Below the pieces are notes generated by a model that saw only the letters and a list, made by a program, of their open reading frames with translations, ran no database searches and was not told the DNA's origin. From Bacteroidales bacterium (GTDB taxonomy: Bacteria; Bacteroidota; Bacteroidia; Bacteroidales; UBA932): 55,217 nt of DNA. Location of the stretch: positions 1 through 55,217 of the forward strand of contig JAEEIJ010000081.1 of the NCBI GenBank assembly GCA_016281315.1. Reading direction: 5' to 3'. This document shows positions 15,821 through 25,596 of this stretch, one piece after another. The position numbers and the translations under genes were made by a program. The first letter of the stretch is position 1. Every line of letters begins with the position of its first letter.

Positions 15821-16458
15821 TGATTGCAGACAATCTGCATAGCATTCTTGAGAAACTGCCATCAGGGGTTCAACTGGTGGCAGTTTCCAAATTCCACCCG
15901 GTCTCGTCGCTGATGGAAGCCTATAATGCCGGACAGCGCATCTTTGCCGAAAGCCGCCCGCAGGAGCTCGCCTTGAAGGTCCCTCAGATGCCCTCCGATG
16001 TTCAGTGGCATTTCATCGGCCATCTCCAGACCAATAAGCTGAAGCTGGTCCTGCCCTATGTTTCGCTGGTCCAGTCCGTGGATTCCCTGCACCTGCTCCA
16101 GGCCATCTCCGCCTGGGCCGTTGCCAACAACCGCATAATCGATGTCCTTCTGGAACTCCATTTAGGCGCAGAGGAAACCAAACAAGGTTTTACAGAAGAA
16201 GAGATTCTTTCAATAGATTCGATTCCAGGAATAAGAATCCGGGGATTGATGGGAATGGCGACGAATACGGAGGATATGGCGGTGGTGGAACGTGACTTCG
16301 AGCGGATTGAGGGGCTGTTCCGGAAGGTGCAGGCGATGGGGCTGCCGGATTTCGACCAGTTATCCATCGGGATGTCCGGCGACTGGCCGCTGGCCATCCG
16401 GCACGGAGCTACGATGGTTCGTATCGGTACCGATATCTTCGGCCCCAGGGAGTATTAG
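15820..16458 (+). CDS. YggS-family PLP homeostasis protein
   Basis: A 212-residue TIM-barrel protein of the YggS/PROSC family that binds pyridoxal phosphate and balances B6 and amino-acid pools. K24 in VAVSKFHP is the expected PLP lysine; WHFIGHLQTNK, SIGMSGDWPLAI and VRIGTDIFGPREY are family signatures. An upstream open frame exists, but the ATG at 15820 overlaps the yidC stop and yields the canonical N-terminus. The 3' end overlaps the convergent AlkZ-related gene by four bases. Confidence 0.93.
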   Translation: MIADNLHSILEKLPSGVQLVAVSKFHPVSSLMEAYNAGQRIFAESRPQELALKVPQMPSDVQWHFIGHLQTNKLKLVLPYVSLVQSVDSLHLLQAISAWAVANNRIIDVLLELHLGAEETKQGFTEEEILSIDSIPGIRIRGLMGMATNTEDMAVVERDFERIEGLFRKVQAMGLPDFDQLSIGMSGDWPLAIRHGATMVRIGTDIFGPREY

Positions 16459-17177
16459 TCCAGCAGTTTCGAGATTTGTTTGTCCGTGGCTTCGGGATAG
16501 AGGTCACGGATTCTTTGTGAGAGGCGCTCGTAGGATTCGGCGGGGGAGTGCGTGACGGAGAGGCTGAGCCCGGCGGCGGCCTCGAAACCGGCGAAGAAGG
16601 GCGTGGCGGAAGAGGCGAAGAGATCTTCCGGGCGGCAGAAGGAGGAGACCTGCCAGCCGTTGTAGCGGAGGTCCGGACCGCGATACACGCGCGTGATGTC
16701 GCCGGTGATGGCGCGGCACTGCATCATCAGGCGGGTCATCAGGGCATCGGCCTGCCCTTTCTTGATGCCCAGCAGGCCGCGGATTTCCTTGATGCCGATG
16801 CTGCCGTTTGCCGCGAGATAGTCCAACACCTGCTGCTGGTCGGCATCCGGGCGGTATTTCTCCAGGGATTGCCGATAGTTTCGCAGCTCGCGGTACCATT
16901 CCACGGTGGCAAAGGCCGCCTTGCCGTTCAGCAGGAACTTCCCGTAGGCGATTTCCCCGCTCTGGACGCAGGGAATCTTCCAGTCCCAAGGGGTATAGCT
17001 AAGGTCCTCCTGGGTGTCGAACCAGTTCTCCGGAGCTGTCATTTCCTCAATGGAGTAGCCCGGAATGACGTTTTCGAAGAAGGGGACAATCCCCAGCTGC
17101 CGGATCACGTCCAGCATAGCCTCCGCGCTGGCGATGCGCGGGGCGGCGGGACCTATGGCTTTATGGTCGAAGGACAT
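16455..17177 (-). CDS. AlkZ-related winged-helix protein
   Basis: A 240-residue protein that resembles the conserved Bacteroidales family annotated as AlkZ-related, judging by the N-terminus MSFDHKAIGPAAPRIASAE and the WDWKIPCVQSG.IAYGKF block. Residues about 118-165 look like a winged-helix unit (QQVLDYLAANGSIGIKEIRG, then GIKKGQADALMTRLMM). AlkZ proteins are DNA glycosylases acting on crosslinks, but I cannot see a proven catalytic QxQ motif, so glycosylase activity is not claimed. It is divergent from the fimbrillin-like locus through a near-palindromic promoter. Confidence 0.6.
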   Translation of the reverse strand: MSFDHKAIGPAAPRIASAEAMLDVIRQLGIVPFFENVIPGYSIEEMTAPENWFDTQEDLSYTPWDWKIPCVQSGEIAYGKFLLNGKAAFATVEWYRELRNYRQSLEKYRPDADQQQVLDYLAANGSIGIKEIRGLLGIKKGQADALMTRLMMQCRAITGDITRVYRGPDLRYNGWQVSSFCRPEDLFASSATPFFAGFEAAAGLSLSVTHSPAESYERLSQRIRDLYPEATDKQISKLLD

Positions 17178-17183
17178 ACGTGT

Positions 17184-17212
17184 ACAAAGTTAAGAATTAT
17201 TCTTATCTTTGT
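17184..17212. promoter_or_regulatory. Near-palindromic divergent promoter
   Basis: The 29 bp from ACAAAG to CTTTGT are self-complementary except at three T positions. They contain the minus-strand -7 box TAACTTTG (17185-17192) for the AlkZ-related gene and the plus-strand box TATCTTTG (17204-17211) for the leader ORF and lipoprotein, separated by the palindrome centre TAAGAAT-T-ATTCTTA. Confidence 0.6.
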
Positions 17213-17217
17213 CGATT

Positions 17218-17328
17218 ATGAAGGAAATCTATCGTGTTCCTATAACGCTTGTTTTACAGGTCCTTCCGGAGAATGCCATCCAGACAGTTTCCGGTGACCA
17301 CGATCCGCTTGGTTATGAAGACCTGTAG
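17218..17328 (+). CDS. Small leader ORF, 36 residues
   Basis: The ORF begins 6 bp after the TATCTTTG box, overlaps the start of the lipoprotein gene by 14 bp in another frame, and encodes a peptide starting MKEIYRVPIT, with IQTVSGD in the middle and LGYEDL at the end. Short ORFs of the form MKKxYxxP...SGxxxx are common beside surface-protein loci of Bacteroidales. Placement suggests translational coupling to the fimbrillin-like gene. No function is known. Confidence 0.5.
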   Translation: MKEIYRVPITLVLQVLPENAIQTVSGDHDPLGYEDL

Positions 17329-18982
17329 AACAACGCTTTGCCTGCTGGGCCTGCTGGCGCTGGCGGCCTGCACACGGGAGCCTTCATCGGCCCCGGAAAC
17401 GCAGGAAATGGTCCGCTTTACCATTACTGCCACGGCGGCGGAGACGGCCGATGCCCCCGAACCCGGGAAAACCCGCATCGATCCTTCCGATGAAACCCGC
17501 ATCCTCTGGTCGCCCGGGGAAAAGATAACGATTATAGCGAATAATTGTTCCGACTGTTTAACTGGGGAAAACACTGTCCCGGCTGCAACGGCCTCTTTTA
17601 GCGGCGGTCTGTCGTCTGTTCCGTCTTCTTATGTCGTCATTTATCCCTTCAGAGATGAGCTCGATTGGGATGATTCATCCTTTAGCGCCGTGCTCCCTAC
17701 CGTGCAGACCGGAAAGGCCGGAGGTTTTTCCGATGAAGTCTTTATCGAAGCTGGCCGGTCCACCACGACGTCGGTCCGTTTTAAAGCGTTGTGCTCAGGC
17801 CTACGTTTCAAGCTGACGCGCTCCGACATCCGGTCGGTGATGCTCTCCGGCAATAACGGGGAGGGGATTGCAGGGGAATTCCAGTTTTCCTTTGACGCTT
17901 CAGGAAATCCCATTGCTGGGAAAGGAAAGCGCACTTCCGTAACGCTGAATGCCCCGGACGGCGGCACCTTCGAGGCTGGGAAGTGGTATTATATTGTGAC
18001 GCTGCCCGCTGTTTTTTCGCAGGGCATTACCCTTATGCTCTCCGACGGGTCCTCGATAGGGGCATACAGAATCGACACTCCCGTTACCTTCTCGCGCGGT
18101 GTCTTCAAAAACAAGGAAGCCCTGGATACGGCGGCCGATTGGTCCGCAACCCCCACCTTCCCTATTTGTTACGGGAAGGCCAACTCGTATACGATTATGG
18201 CTGACTGGCAGGATGTCCAAATCGATATTGCACCTTATTACACCATTGGCGGCCGTTACCGGAGTGATTTTGTGCTGCCTTCGTCCTATCGGGTCGATAA
18301 TGTCTATAGCAAAGGGGGCGCCATCGACGTCGAACTGGATACCGACAAGCTGTTGATGACTGTCACGACGGGTGACACGGGTGCCTATGTGATAACCCTC
18401 TGCGACTCTTTTGCGAATCAGGCTTGGCCCATCCTCATCTGGGCTAGGGATTATTCGCTTGACTCGGAGCCCCTTTCAAACGACATCGAGGCCCTTCCGC
18501 CGCTGGGCGGGCAGGTCTATTTCCAGTGGGGAAGTCCGATTCCCATTCTGCTCAATCACCCTGACGTCTCCCCTTGTTCCCCCGTGACCGATTTAAGTGA
18601 GTTATATGAAAAGAATTCATCTTTCGAATTTGTAAGGGTGAATAGCGGCACGGACTGGTTGTCCCCGAAGGACGATTCGCTCTGGGGCGATGGTGACTTA
18701 AAGACTGTCTGGGATCCCTGCCCGGAGGGCTGGAGAGTCCCGTCCTGGGAGCAGCTGGAGGGGCTGAATGAAGGCTGGGATCTTGGCAGTTTCCCGTATC
18801 TTGGCTATCTGGGGATGAACGGTACGCTGCAGGACGAATTTTTCGTCTCGCTCTACTGGACCCGCTCTACGCTGGATGAATACGCCAAGTCGCTGTATTC
18901 CCTCAAGGGATCAGGCCAAATTCTTGAACAACAGAACAATGCGCGCGCCCTGGCTCTGCCCGTCCGCTGCGTGAAAGAATAA
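17315..18982 (+). CDS. Fimbrillin-like / FISUMP-type surface lipoprotein
   Basis: A 555-residue lipoprotein: signal peptide with lipobox L16-A17-A18-C19, then a fimbrillin-like N-terminal region (TRIDPSDETRILWSPGEKI, similar to Mfa-like proteins), a middle region with CYGKANSYTI, and a C-terminal module with WDPCPEGWRVPSWEQL typical of Fibrobacter-succinogenes-major-paralogue/fimbrillin tails. It is probably exported to the cell surface, as a pilus-type subunit or adhesin. A longer reading frame would start at 17249, but the ATG at 17315 gives the lipoprotein signal. No other fimbrial genes are nearby. Codon use is slightly less GC-rich than neighbours. Confidence 0.75.
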   Translation: MKTCRTTLCLLGLLALAACTREPSSAPETQEMVRFTITATAAETADAPEPGKTRIDPSDETRILWSPGEKITIIANNCSDCLTGENTVPAATASFSGGLSSVPSSYVVIYPFRDELDWDDSSFSAVLPTVQTGKAGGFSDEVFIEAGRSTTTSVRFKALCSGLRFKLTRSDIRSVMLSGNNGEGIAGEFQFSFDASGNPIAGKGKRTSVTLNAPDGGTFEAGKWYYIVTLPAVFSQGITLMLSDGSSIGAYRIDTPVTFSRGVFKNKEALDTAADWSATPTFPICYGKANSYTIMADWQDVQIDIAPYYTIGGRYRSDFVLPSSYRVDNVYSKGGAIDVELDTDKLLMTVTTGDTGAYVITLCDSFANQAWPILIWARDYSLDSEPLSNDIEALPPLGGQVYFQWGSPIPILLNHPDVSPCSPVTDLSELYEKNSSFEFVRVNSGTDWLSPKDDSLWGDGDLKTVWDPCPEGWRVPSWEQLEGLNEGWDLGSFPYLGYLGMNGTLQDEFFVSLYWTRSTLDEYAKSLYSLKGSGQILEQQNNARALALPVRCVKE

Positions 18983-19056
18983 GTGCCTATAAAACGGCAA
19001 TGGGCGGGGATGACGCACAGTTCCGCACGACGGCGAAAGCGACCTGGTAGGCCCTC

Positions 19057-19503
<447 letters not shown>

Positions 19504-21288
19504 TTATTGTTTCTTTAGCGGGTTGAAAGTGCGTCCGCCGGCCTCATAGCCGGAATTCTTGAAGAACTCCAGGAAGTTCAGACGCAGCGGGTGCACGAAG
19601 GCGCCCAGGGCGCACATCGCGATATTCAGGGTGTGGCCGACGACCACCAGCAGAACGAACGGGATCCACAGCGGTATAACCGAGCCGTCGCCCAGAATCA
19701 TCAGCCCCATATCGTTGAAGGCCTGGCCCAGCATACTGCCGGCGAGGCCCAGGGCATAGAGGCGCAGGTAGCTCAGCACGTCGCCCATCAGGCCCGTAAT
19801 CATATTGTAGGTGTCCCAGAGGCCCATTCCGATGTTGGCGAACTTGTTCCGTTTGGGATCGTTGAATACGAAGATTCCCAGGGCCGATACCACGCCGAGC
19901 CCGATCACGATCCATTTGGTGAGGGCCGCGTCCAGAACGCCGCTCAGGGCGAAGGCCGCCACGGTTACGCCGCCCACAATCAGGAGCGTCCAGCCCCAGG
20001 TTCCCAGCGAGGCGAGGAAGCCCTTGGTGCGGGTTTCGTGGATGGTTTTTACCACCATCGCCAGGCAGATGTGCAGGATACCTACGGCCAGCGCCAGGAC
20101 CATCGTGGCGTCGTTGTCGGCAATCTTGGCGGGCAGGAAGACGCCCTGGATGGGCTCGAAAACCTTCCAGGTGGAAATGTCCATCGAGAAGAAGGTGTGG
20201 AAGAGGAAGCCGATGACAGCGGTAGCTCCGCCCAGCAGCATCACCAGCGGGGCCATATCCTTGAAGGAGGGAACCTTCTTCAGGAGGACGCCGGCAAGAA
20301 TGAGCACCAGTCCGTAGCCACAGTCGCCCATACAGAAGGCGAAGAACAGCAGGAAGAAGATGCTGATGAAGGGCGTGGGGTCGAAGCCGTCGTATTCCGG
20401 CCGACCGTACATATCGGTAAGGGTTTCGAACTGGCGGACGAACCAGTTGTTCTTCAGGGAGATGGGCGGATGGTCTTCCGCCACGGCGGCGTCTTTGAAG
20501 TAGAAGACGCCGGAAGCGTCCAGGGAGGCCGAGACTTCCGCGTCCTTCTCCGTGGGGGCGTAGCCAACCAGGGTGACGATGGTGTCCTCCGCGGCGGGAA
20601 CGGCGGCGGCACCGGCCAGGTGCACGTCCAGCCGCTCGTAACTGTCTTTTCTGTGTGCTTCCAGTTCGCCGATGCGCTCCTTTGCGCCGGCCAGGCGTCC
20701 CAGTACCTTCCTGTAGTGTTTTTCCTTCTCCTGAAGCCTTTCTTCCAGTTCGTCCAGGCCGATGGTGGGCGCCGGCACTTCGCCGGGAAGGCGGTCTTCT
20801 CCTGCCACGAGGAACCAGGTGCGCTTCTTATTGGTCTGTACGACGGTAAGGGCGTAGGCATCGGCCCATTCGGCCTTGAACTTCTTGTTCGAGAGAACGT
20901 GGAAGTGGATTTTAACGCCGGCTTCGTTCAGCTCCTGCAGGATGGTGGCGTCGTAGCTGCCCCAGACCTTGAAGTCGTTGATGGCTGCGTTCAGGCGCTT
21001 GATCTCATCCCGGTCTTCCGCATAGCGCATGAGCATGCCTCCGGTGAGGCGCACGATGTCCCCGTCGATGGCTTCCGGGACCGTCCCTTCGGGGATTTCC
21101 ACCTTGGAAAGGCCCTGGATGAGGCCGTCCACCAGGTCGATATCGGCCATCAGTTCCTCCGAAGCCTTGTCCACGGCCTTGGCGCTGCGGGTGATATCCA
21201 CGAGGCCCATTTCCTGGAGGCGGTCCAGCAAGTCTCCCTGCGTGCCGTTCAGCAGGATGAAGGAGTATTTGGTCATCGGGGCTATCAT
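19504..21288 (-). CDS. V-type ATPase subunit I (stator/membrane)
   Basis: A 594-residue subunit I/a: a soluble N-terminal half with a coiled coil (about residues 180-230) and a C-terminal membrane half with about seven helices (from FDPTPFISIFFLLFFAFCMG onward, to ALGLAGSMLGQAFNDMG and LVVVGHTLNIAMCALG). It forms the ion half-channels against the K ring. It is shorter than eukaryotic subunit a, as usual for bacterial forms. The gene overlaps the start region of subunit D's stop by four bases, supporting co-transcription. Confidence 0.93.
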   Translation of the reverse strand: MIAPMTKYSFILLNGTQGDLLDRLQEMGLVDITRSAKAVDKASEELMADIDLVDGLIQGLSKVEIPEGTVPEAIDGDIVRLTGGMLMRYAEDRDEIKRLNAAINDFKVWGSYDATILQELNEAGVKIHFHVLSNKKFKAEWADAYALTVVQTNKKRTWFLVAGEDRLPGEVPAPTIGLDELEERLQEKEKHYRKVLGRLAGAKERIGELEAHRKDSYERLDVHLAGAAAVPAAEDTIVTLVGYAPTEKDAEVSASLDASGVFYFKDAAVAEDHPPISLKNNWFVRQFETLTDMYGRPEYDGFDPTPFISIFFLLFFAFCMGDCGYGLVLILAGVLLKKVPSFKDMAPLVMLLGGATAVIGFLFHTFFSMDISTWKVFEPIQGVFLPAKIADNDATMVLALAVGILHICLAMVVKTIHETRTKGFLASLGTWGWTLLIVGGVTVAAFALSGVLDAALTKWIVIGLGVVSALGIFVFNDPKRNKFANIGMGLWDTYNMITGLMGDVLSYLRLYALGLAGSMLGQAFNDMGLMILGDGSVIPLWIPFVLLVVVGHTLNIAMCALGAFVHPLRLNFLEFFKNSGYEAGGRTFNPLKKQ

Positions 21289-21893
21289 AGCTGGGAGGCC
21301 TCCTCTTCCTCTGCGTGACGGTTCTTCACGATCTTGGACGAAGCCTTGGACAGGTTTTCCTCGTCCTCCATATAGCGTTTGATCTTGCGGATGGCCTCCT
21401 GATAGCCGGGAATCTGCACTTTCTCGTACAGGTTCACCTTCTGGGTGGTCTTCTTGCGCTGGTAGTCCAGGATGCGGGCCTTTTCCAGATAGACCTCGCT
21501 CTCGATGCCCAGGCGGCTGAGCTCCTTCAGGATGCCCACGCCGTCGGCGAACCAGGCGGGTTTGGTGAAGGCGTTGAAGGGCTTGATCTCATAATGGATC
21601 TCGCCCAGGGCGGGCGTTTTTACGCCGGCCACCTTCTTCGTATAGAGATCCACGTCCGTGATGGAAATGAGTCCGGGCTCGAACTCGTTCCAAAGGGCCG
21701 CCATATAGTCGTACTTTTTGAGGGCTTCTTCCAGCCGGGCCACCAGCTGTTCGCTTTCCGTCTTGGCCTTCCGGACCTCCAGCCGCAGCGCGCTCTCCTT
21801 GTTCTGCAGGGTAGGGAGGGCCCGCTGCCGGACTTTGAGCTGTTTACCCATTTCCGTCAGGGAGGTCTTGTTGTATTGGAATTTAATGGCCAT
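21285..21893 (-). CDS. V-type ATPase subunit D (central shaft)
   Basis: A 202-residue central-stalk protein: two long helices at the N- and C-termini (KFQYNKTSLTEMGKQLKVRQ at the start and an RKIKRYMEDEE segment near the end) with an insertion between, as expected of the rotor shaft that runs inside the A3B3 head. Operon context is decisive. The separate F subunit that normally accompanies D is not encoded in this cluster. Confidence 0.92.
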   Translation of the reverse strand: MAIKFQYNKTSLTEMGKQLKVRQRALPTLQNKESALRLEVRKAKTESEQLVARLEEALKKYDYMAALWNEFEPGLISITDVDLYTKKVAGVKTPALGEIHYEIKPFNAFTKPAWFADGVGILKELSRLGIESEVYLEKARILDYQRKKTTQKVNLYEKVQIPGYQEAIRKIKRYMEDEENLSKASSKIVKNRHAEEEEASQL

Positions 21894-23206
21894 TACTGAA
21901 CCCAGTACTTATCTATGAAGGCTTGTTTGATACCGGTTTCCGCCGGTGAGAAATACCTGGCGAAGAGCTTCCAGGCCGTATTCAGCATCTCTTCGATGGA
22001 GATGTTCACGTCGATGGCGAGAAGCTCCCGGGCATAGTCCTTTGCGTAGGCGAGGCAGCGGTGGTCGTAGTCCGAAAGGTCGAAGCCGTTCTCCAGTTTG
22101 GTCTTGGCGTTCTGGGCATCGGCATACAGACGCACGGAGGCGTTCATCACCTGCGAGTGGTCCTCGCGGGTCTTCTTGCCCTGCACCAGCTGTTTCAGAC
22201 GGGACAGGCTACGGAACGGGTCGATGATGACCTTGCCGGTGTCTGAATCGGCCCTCAGGAAGAGCTGCCCCTCCGTGATGTAGCCCGTGTTGTCCGGGAT
22301 GGCGTGGGTGATGTCGCCGTCGTTGAGGGTGGTCACCGCGATGATGGTGATGGAACCCTCCGTGGGCAGCTGCACGGCTTTCTCGTAGATCTTCGCGAGG
22401 TCGCTGTACAGGGAGCCCGGCATTGAGTCCTTGGACGGAATCTGGTCCATACGGTTGGAGACGATCGAGAGGGCGTCGGCATAGAGGGTCATATCCGTCA
22501 GGAGCACCAGCACCTTCTCGTTCTTCTCCACGGCGAAGTATTCCGCGGCGGTGAGGGCCATATCCGGCACCAGGAGGCGTTCCACCGGGGGATTCTCCGT
22601 GGTGTTGATGAAGCAGATGATCTTGTCCAGGGCGCCGGCCGCTTCGAAGCTGTGCCTGAAGAAGAGGTAGTCGTCGTTGGAGAGGCCCATCCCGCCCAGG
22701 ATGATCTTGTCTACATCGGCCCTTAAGGCTACGTTCGCCATCACCTGATTATAGGGTTGGTCGGGGTCCGCGAAGAAAGGAATCTTCTGGCCGGAGACCA
22801 GGGTGTTGTTCAGGTCGATGCCGGCGATGCCGGTGGGGATGAGTTGCGAAGGCTGACGGCGCTTGTAGGGGTTCACGGAAGGGCCGCCGATCTGGCGTTC
22901 CTCGCCTTCCACCTCCGGGCCGCCGTCGATGGGATGGCCGTAGGCGTCGAAGAAGCGGCCGCTCAGCTGCTCGCTCACTTTCAGGGTAGGGGGTTCGCCC
23001 AGGAAACAGACTTCCGCGTCTGTGGGGATGCCTTCCGTGCCCGAGAAAACCTGCAGGGTCACGAGGTCTCCCTTCGTGCGCACCACCTGCGCCAGCTTGC
23101 CGGCCACCACGGCCAGCTCTTCGTTGGAAACGCCCTTCGCGCGAAGGGAAACGGTGGCTTTGGTGATGCCTTCCAGCCGGGTATAGATTCTTTGGTATGC
23201 TTTCAT
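21893..23206 (-). CDS. V-type ATPase subunit B
   Basis: A 437-residue non-catalytic head subunit. It shows the A/B family fold with LIPTGIAGIDLNNTLVSGQK where a P-loop would sit but without the GKT signature, and the conserved SMPGSLYSDLAKIYEKA region, which resembles the catalytic-interface segment. It alternates with subunit A in the hexameric head. Its ATG and stop overlap its neighbours by one base each. Confidence 0.95.
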   Translation of the reverse strand: MKAYQRIYTRLEGITKATVSLRAKGVSNEELAVVAGKLAQVVRTKGDLVTLQVFSGTEGIPTDAEVCFLGEPPTLKVSEQLSGRFFDAYGHPIDGGPEVEGEERQIGGPSVNPYKRRQPSQLIPTGIAGIDLNNTLVSGQKIPFFADPDQPYNQVMANVALRADVDKIILGGMGLSNDDYLFFRHSFEAAGALDKIICFINTTENPPVERLLVPDMALTAAEYFAVEKNEKVLVLLTDMTLYADALSIVSNRMDQIPSKDSMPGSLYSDLAKIYEKAVQLPTEGSITIIAVTTLNDGDITHAIPDNTGYITEGQLFLRADSDTGKVIIDPFRSLSRLKQLVQGKKTREDHSQVMNASVRLYADAQNAKTKLENGFDLSDYDHRCLAYAKDYARELLAIDVNISIEEMLNTAWKLFARYFSPAETGIKQAFIDKYWVQ

Positions 23207-24948
23207 TACGCAATCATCTTTTTCACGGATTCATTGTAGGCCCAGAACTGTTCGCTTTCCCAGGCGCTGTAGTTCATCTGGCGCAGCTCGTTGATGAGGT
23301 TCTTGAAGAAATCGCGGCATTTCTCGTAGTCTTCGAACTCGTAATCCTTGTCGCAGAGTTCCAGCACCAGGTCCAGCATAAAGCGCTGCCGTTCCATCGG
23401 GCACAGGGCGTCGATGGCGTCGAAGGCGTCCTGCTGCAGGATTACATAGTCGATGAGTTCGCTCTTCCAAAAGTTCACGTGGTAGCTCATCGGCACGCCG
23501 TCGTCGCCCAGGATGTTGATCTGCTCGCTGGCCTCCTTGCCGCGGCGGATGAGGTTCTTGGCGTGGAGCACTTTGTCCACCCAGCCTTTCTCCACGGTCT
23601 CGTCCAGGTATTCGACAATTTCAGGATAATCCAGGTATTTGGAATAGGATTCCAGCGGGCCCACGGCGGGGTAGCGCTTCTGGTCCGCGCGGCCCTGTTC
23701 CAGGGCGTAGAAGCAGCGGGCGGCCTTCTTGGTGCTCTCCGTGACGGGTTCCTTGAGGTTGCCGCCGGCGGGGGATACCGTGCCGATGAAGGTGACGGCT
23801 CCGGTCTGCCCGTTGTTCAGGACCACCATTCCCGCGCGGGCGTAGAAGTTGGAGATGATGGCGCTCAGGTCCACCGGGAAGGCATCGGCCCCCGGGAGCT
23901 CCTCCATACGGTTGGACATCTCGCGGAGGGCCTGGGCCCAGCGGGAGGTGGAATCGGCCAGCAGGAGGCATTTAAGGCCCATTGCGCGGTAGTATTCGCA
24001 GATGGTCATCGCCGTGTACACCGACGCTTCACGCGCGGCCACGGGCATATTGGAGGTGTTGCAGATGATGGTGGTGCGCTCCATCAGGTGGCGGCCCGTA
24101 TGCGGGTCGATGAGTTCCGGGAACTCGGTGAAGATTTCCACCACTTCGTTGGCGCGCTCGCCGCAGGCGGCCATCACAATCACATCGGCGTCGCCCTGCT
24201 TGGCGATGGCATGCTGCAGCACGGTTTTTCCGCAGCCGAAGGGGCCGGGGATGAAGCCGGTGCCGCCTTCCGCGATGGGGTTCAGGGTGTCGATTACGCG
24301 GACGCCCGTTTCCATCACGCGGCTGGGACGGGGCTTTTCCTTATAGCCTTTCACGGCCACTTTCACGGGCCATTTCTGGACCATCGTCACCTTTATTTCT
24401 TCGCCTTCCTCGTTAATGAGGACGGCGATGACTTCATCCACGGTGTACTGGCCGGCTTCCTTCACGCTCTTTACGGTATATTCCCCCTTGAAGGAGAAGG
24501 GAACCATAATCTTGTGGGGCAGCCAGCCTTCCTTCACTTCGCCCAGCCAGTCGGCCGCAATCACTTTGTCGCCTGCCTGCGCCAGGGGCGTGAAGTCCCA
24601 TTTCTTTTCGCGGTCCAGCGGATCCGTGTACTCGCCGCGCTGCAGGAACACCTCCGTCATCGTGGCGAGGTTGTTCTGCAGGCCGTCATATACGCTGGAC
24701 AGCAGGCCGGGGCCCAGCTGCACTTCCAGCATCCGGCCCTCGAACTCCACGGTGTCGCCGCCCTTGAGGCCGCGGGTGCTCTCAAATACCTGCACGGACG
24801 CGATGTCTCCGTTTACCTTGATGACCTCCGCCATCATCTTCACCCCTTGCAGGTCGATGTAGCAGATTTCATTCTCCGCAACGGGCCCGTCCACCTTCAC
24901 GGTGACCAGATTGCTCACGATGCCGGTTACGATACCTTTTGTCTTCAT
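23206..24948 (-). CDS. V-type ATPase catalytic subunit A
   Basis: A 580-residue catalytic subunit. The P-loop GPFGCGKT occupies 235-242; the non-homologous insertion typical of A subunits lies before it (about 110-200), and MAACGERANEVVE, DSTSRWAQALREMS and TVSPAGGNLKEPVT are conserved segments. It hydrolyses or synthesises ATP coupled to rotation and ion flow through I/K. Tightly packed overlaps (1 bp) with B and DUF2764 genes indicate one transcript. Confidence 0.97.
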   Translation of the reverse strand: MKTKGIVTGIVSNLVTVKVDGPVAENEICYIDLQGVKMMAEVIKVNGDIASVQVFESTRGLKGGDTVEFEGRMLEVQLGPGLLSSVYDGLQNNLATMTEVFLQRGEYTDPLDREKKWDFTPLAQAGDKVIAADWLGEVKEGWLPHKIMVPFSFKGEYTVKSVKEAGQYTVDEVIAVLINEEGEEIKVTMVQKWPVKVAVKGYKEKPRPSRVMETGVRVIDTLNPIAEGGTGFIPGPFGCGKTVLQHAIAKQGDADVIVMAACGERANEVVEIFTEFPELIDPHTGRHLMERTTIICNTSNMPVAAREASVYTAMTICEYYRAMGLKCLLLADSTSRWAQALREMSNRMEELPGADAFPVDLSAIISNFYARAGMVVLNNGQTGAVTFIGTVSPAGGNLKEPVTESTKKAARCFYALEQGRADQKRYPAVGPLESYSKYLDYPEIVEYLDETVEKGWVDKVLHAKNLIRRGKEASEQINILGDDGVPMSYHVNFWKSELIDYVILQQDAFDAIDALCPMERQRFMLDLVLELCDKDYEFEDYEKCRDFFKNLINELRQMNYSAWESEQFWAYNESVKKMIA

Positions 24949-25595
24949 TATTGTTCGTTGTATTTTACTCCTTTGAATGTGCCCTTCACTTCCTGCACCA
25001 GCTTCTGGAACAGTTCGCGGCCCGTTTCTTCGTCCAGGGCCAGCCAGCGGTTCACGATGTGCAGCTTCGCCACATAGGCGAGGACGGCCGTGAGGTCGAA
25101 GTAGTGAAAGGTCTCCAGATGGCCGATTTTCTCCCAGGCAATGTCGTCCAGTTCCTTTTCGCGGGACAGCAGGTCGCTCTGGCTCAGGGCCGTTTCCACG
25201 CGGACCTCTTCCTCGAAGTCTCCGGGATGGAAACGGTAGAGGTCTGTATCCAGATTCTGATCCTCGTCCGAGCCCTGTCCCGTAATCACATCCTGCTCCT
25301 CCTCGCGGCCCAGCTGCCTGTTCAGGTAACGTACTTTGGCGTTCCGAAGATTCAGGTCGAAGCTGAAATAGGACCGGATGAACTTGCTGGAATGCTTCAG
25401 GGCCTCTGCATAGAAATCCGGATTCAGTTCGCTGCCTTTAAGGCCCTTCAGCAGGAAGTCCAGCGTCTCCGTATCCTTCTCTCCCAGGTTTTCCTTGATT
25501 TCTTCGATCACGCTTTCGAAGCCCTGCCCGCCCGCGTACTTGAAGTCCGTGGTGAGGTAGGGAAGTGAAGCGATGATGTACTCGAAGTTGCTCAT
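24948..25595 (-). CDS. DUF2764 protein of the V-ATPase operon
   Basis: A 215-residue soluble, helix-rich, acidic protein placed between subunits E and A. This family occurs almost only in the bacterial V-ATPase operons of the Bacteroidota, Chlamydia and spirochaete type, where a recognisable subunit C is missing. The most economical explanation is that it replaces subunit C/d as the adaptor between shaft and rotor; that is inference. It starts MSNFEYIIASLPYL, typical of the family. Confidence 0.8.
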   Translation of the reverse strand: MSNFEYIIASLPYLTTDFKYAGGQGFESVIEEIKENLGEKDTETLDFLLKGLKGSELNPDFYAEALKHSSKFIRSYFSFDLNLRNAKVRYLNRQLGREEEQDVITGQGSDEDQNLDTDLYRFHPGDFEEEVRVETALSQSDLLSREKELDDIAWEKIGHLETFHYFDLTAVLAYVAKLHIVNRWLALDEETGRELFQKLVQEVKGTFKGVKYNEQ

Positions 25596-25596
25596 C

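Noticed and set aside
23197..25077. Long plus-strand open frame of about 626 codons
   Set aside because: It is antisense to V-ATPase A and DUF2764, with His/Gly/Val-rich composition typical of the complement of GC-rich genes; the minus-strand genes have clear motifs.
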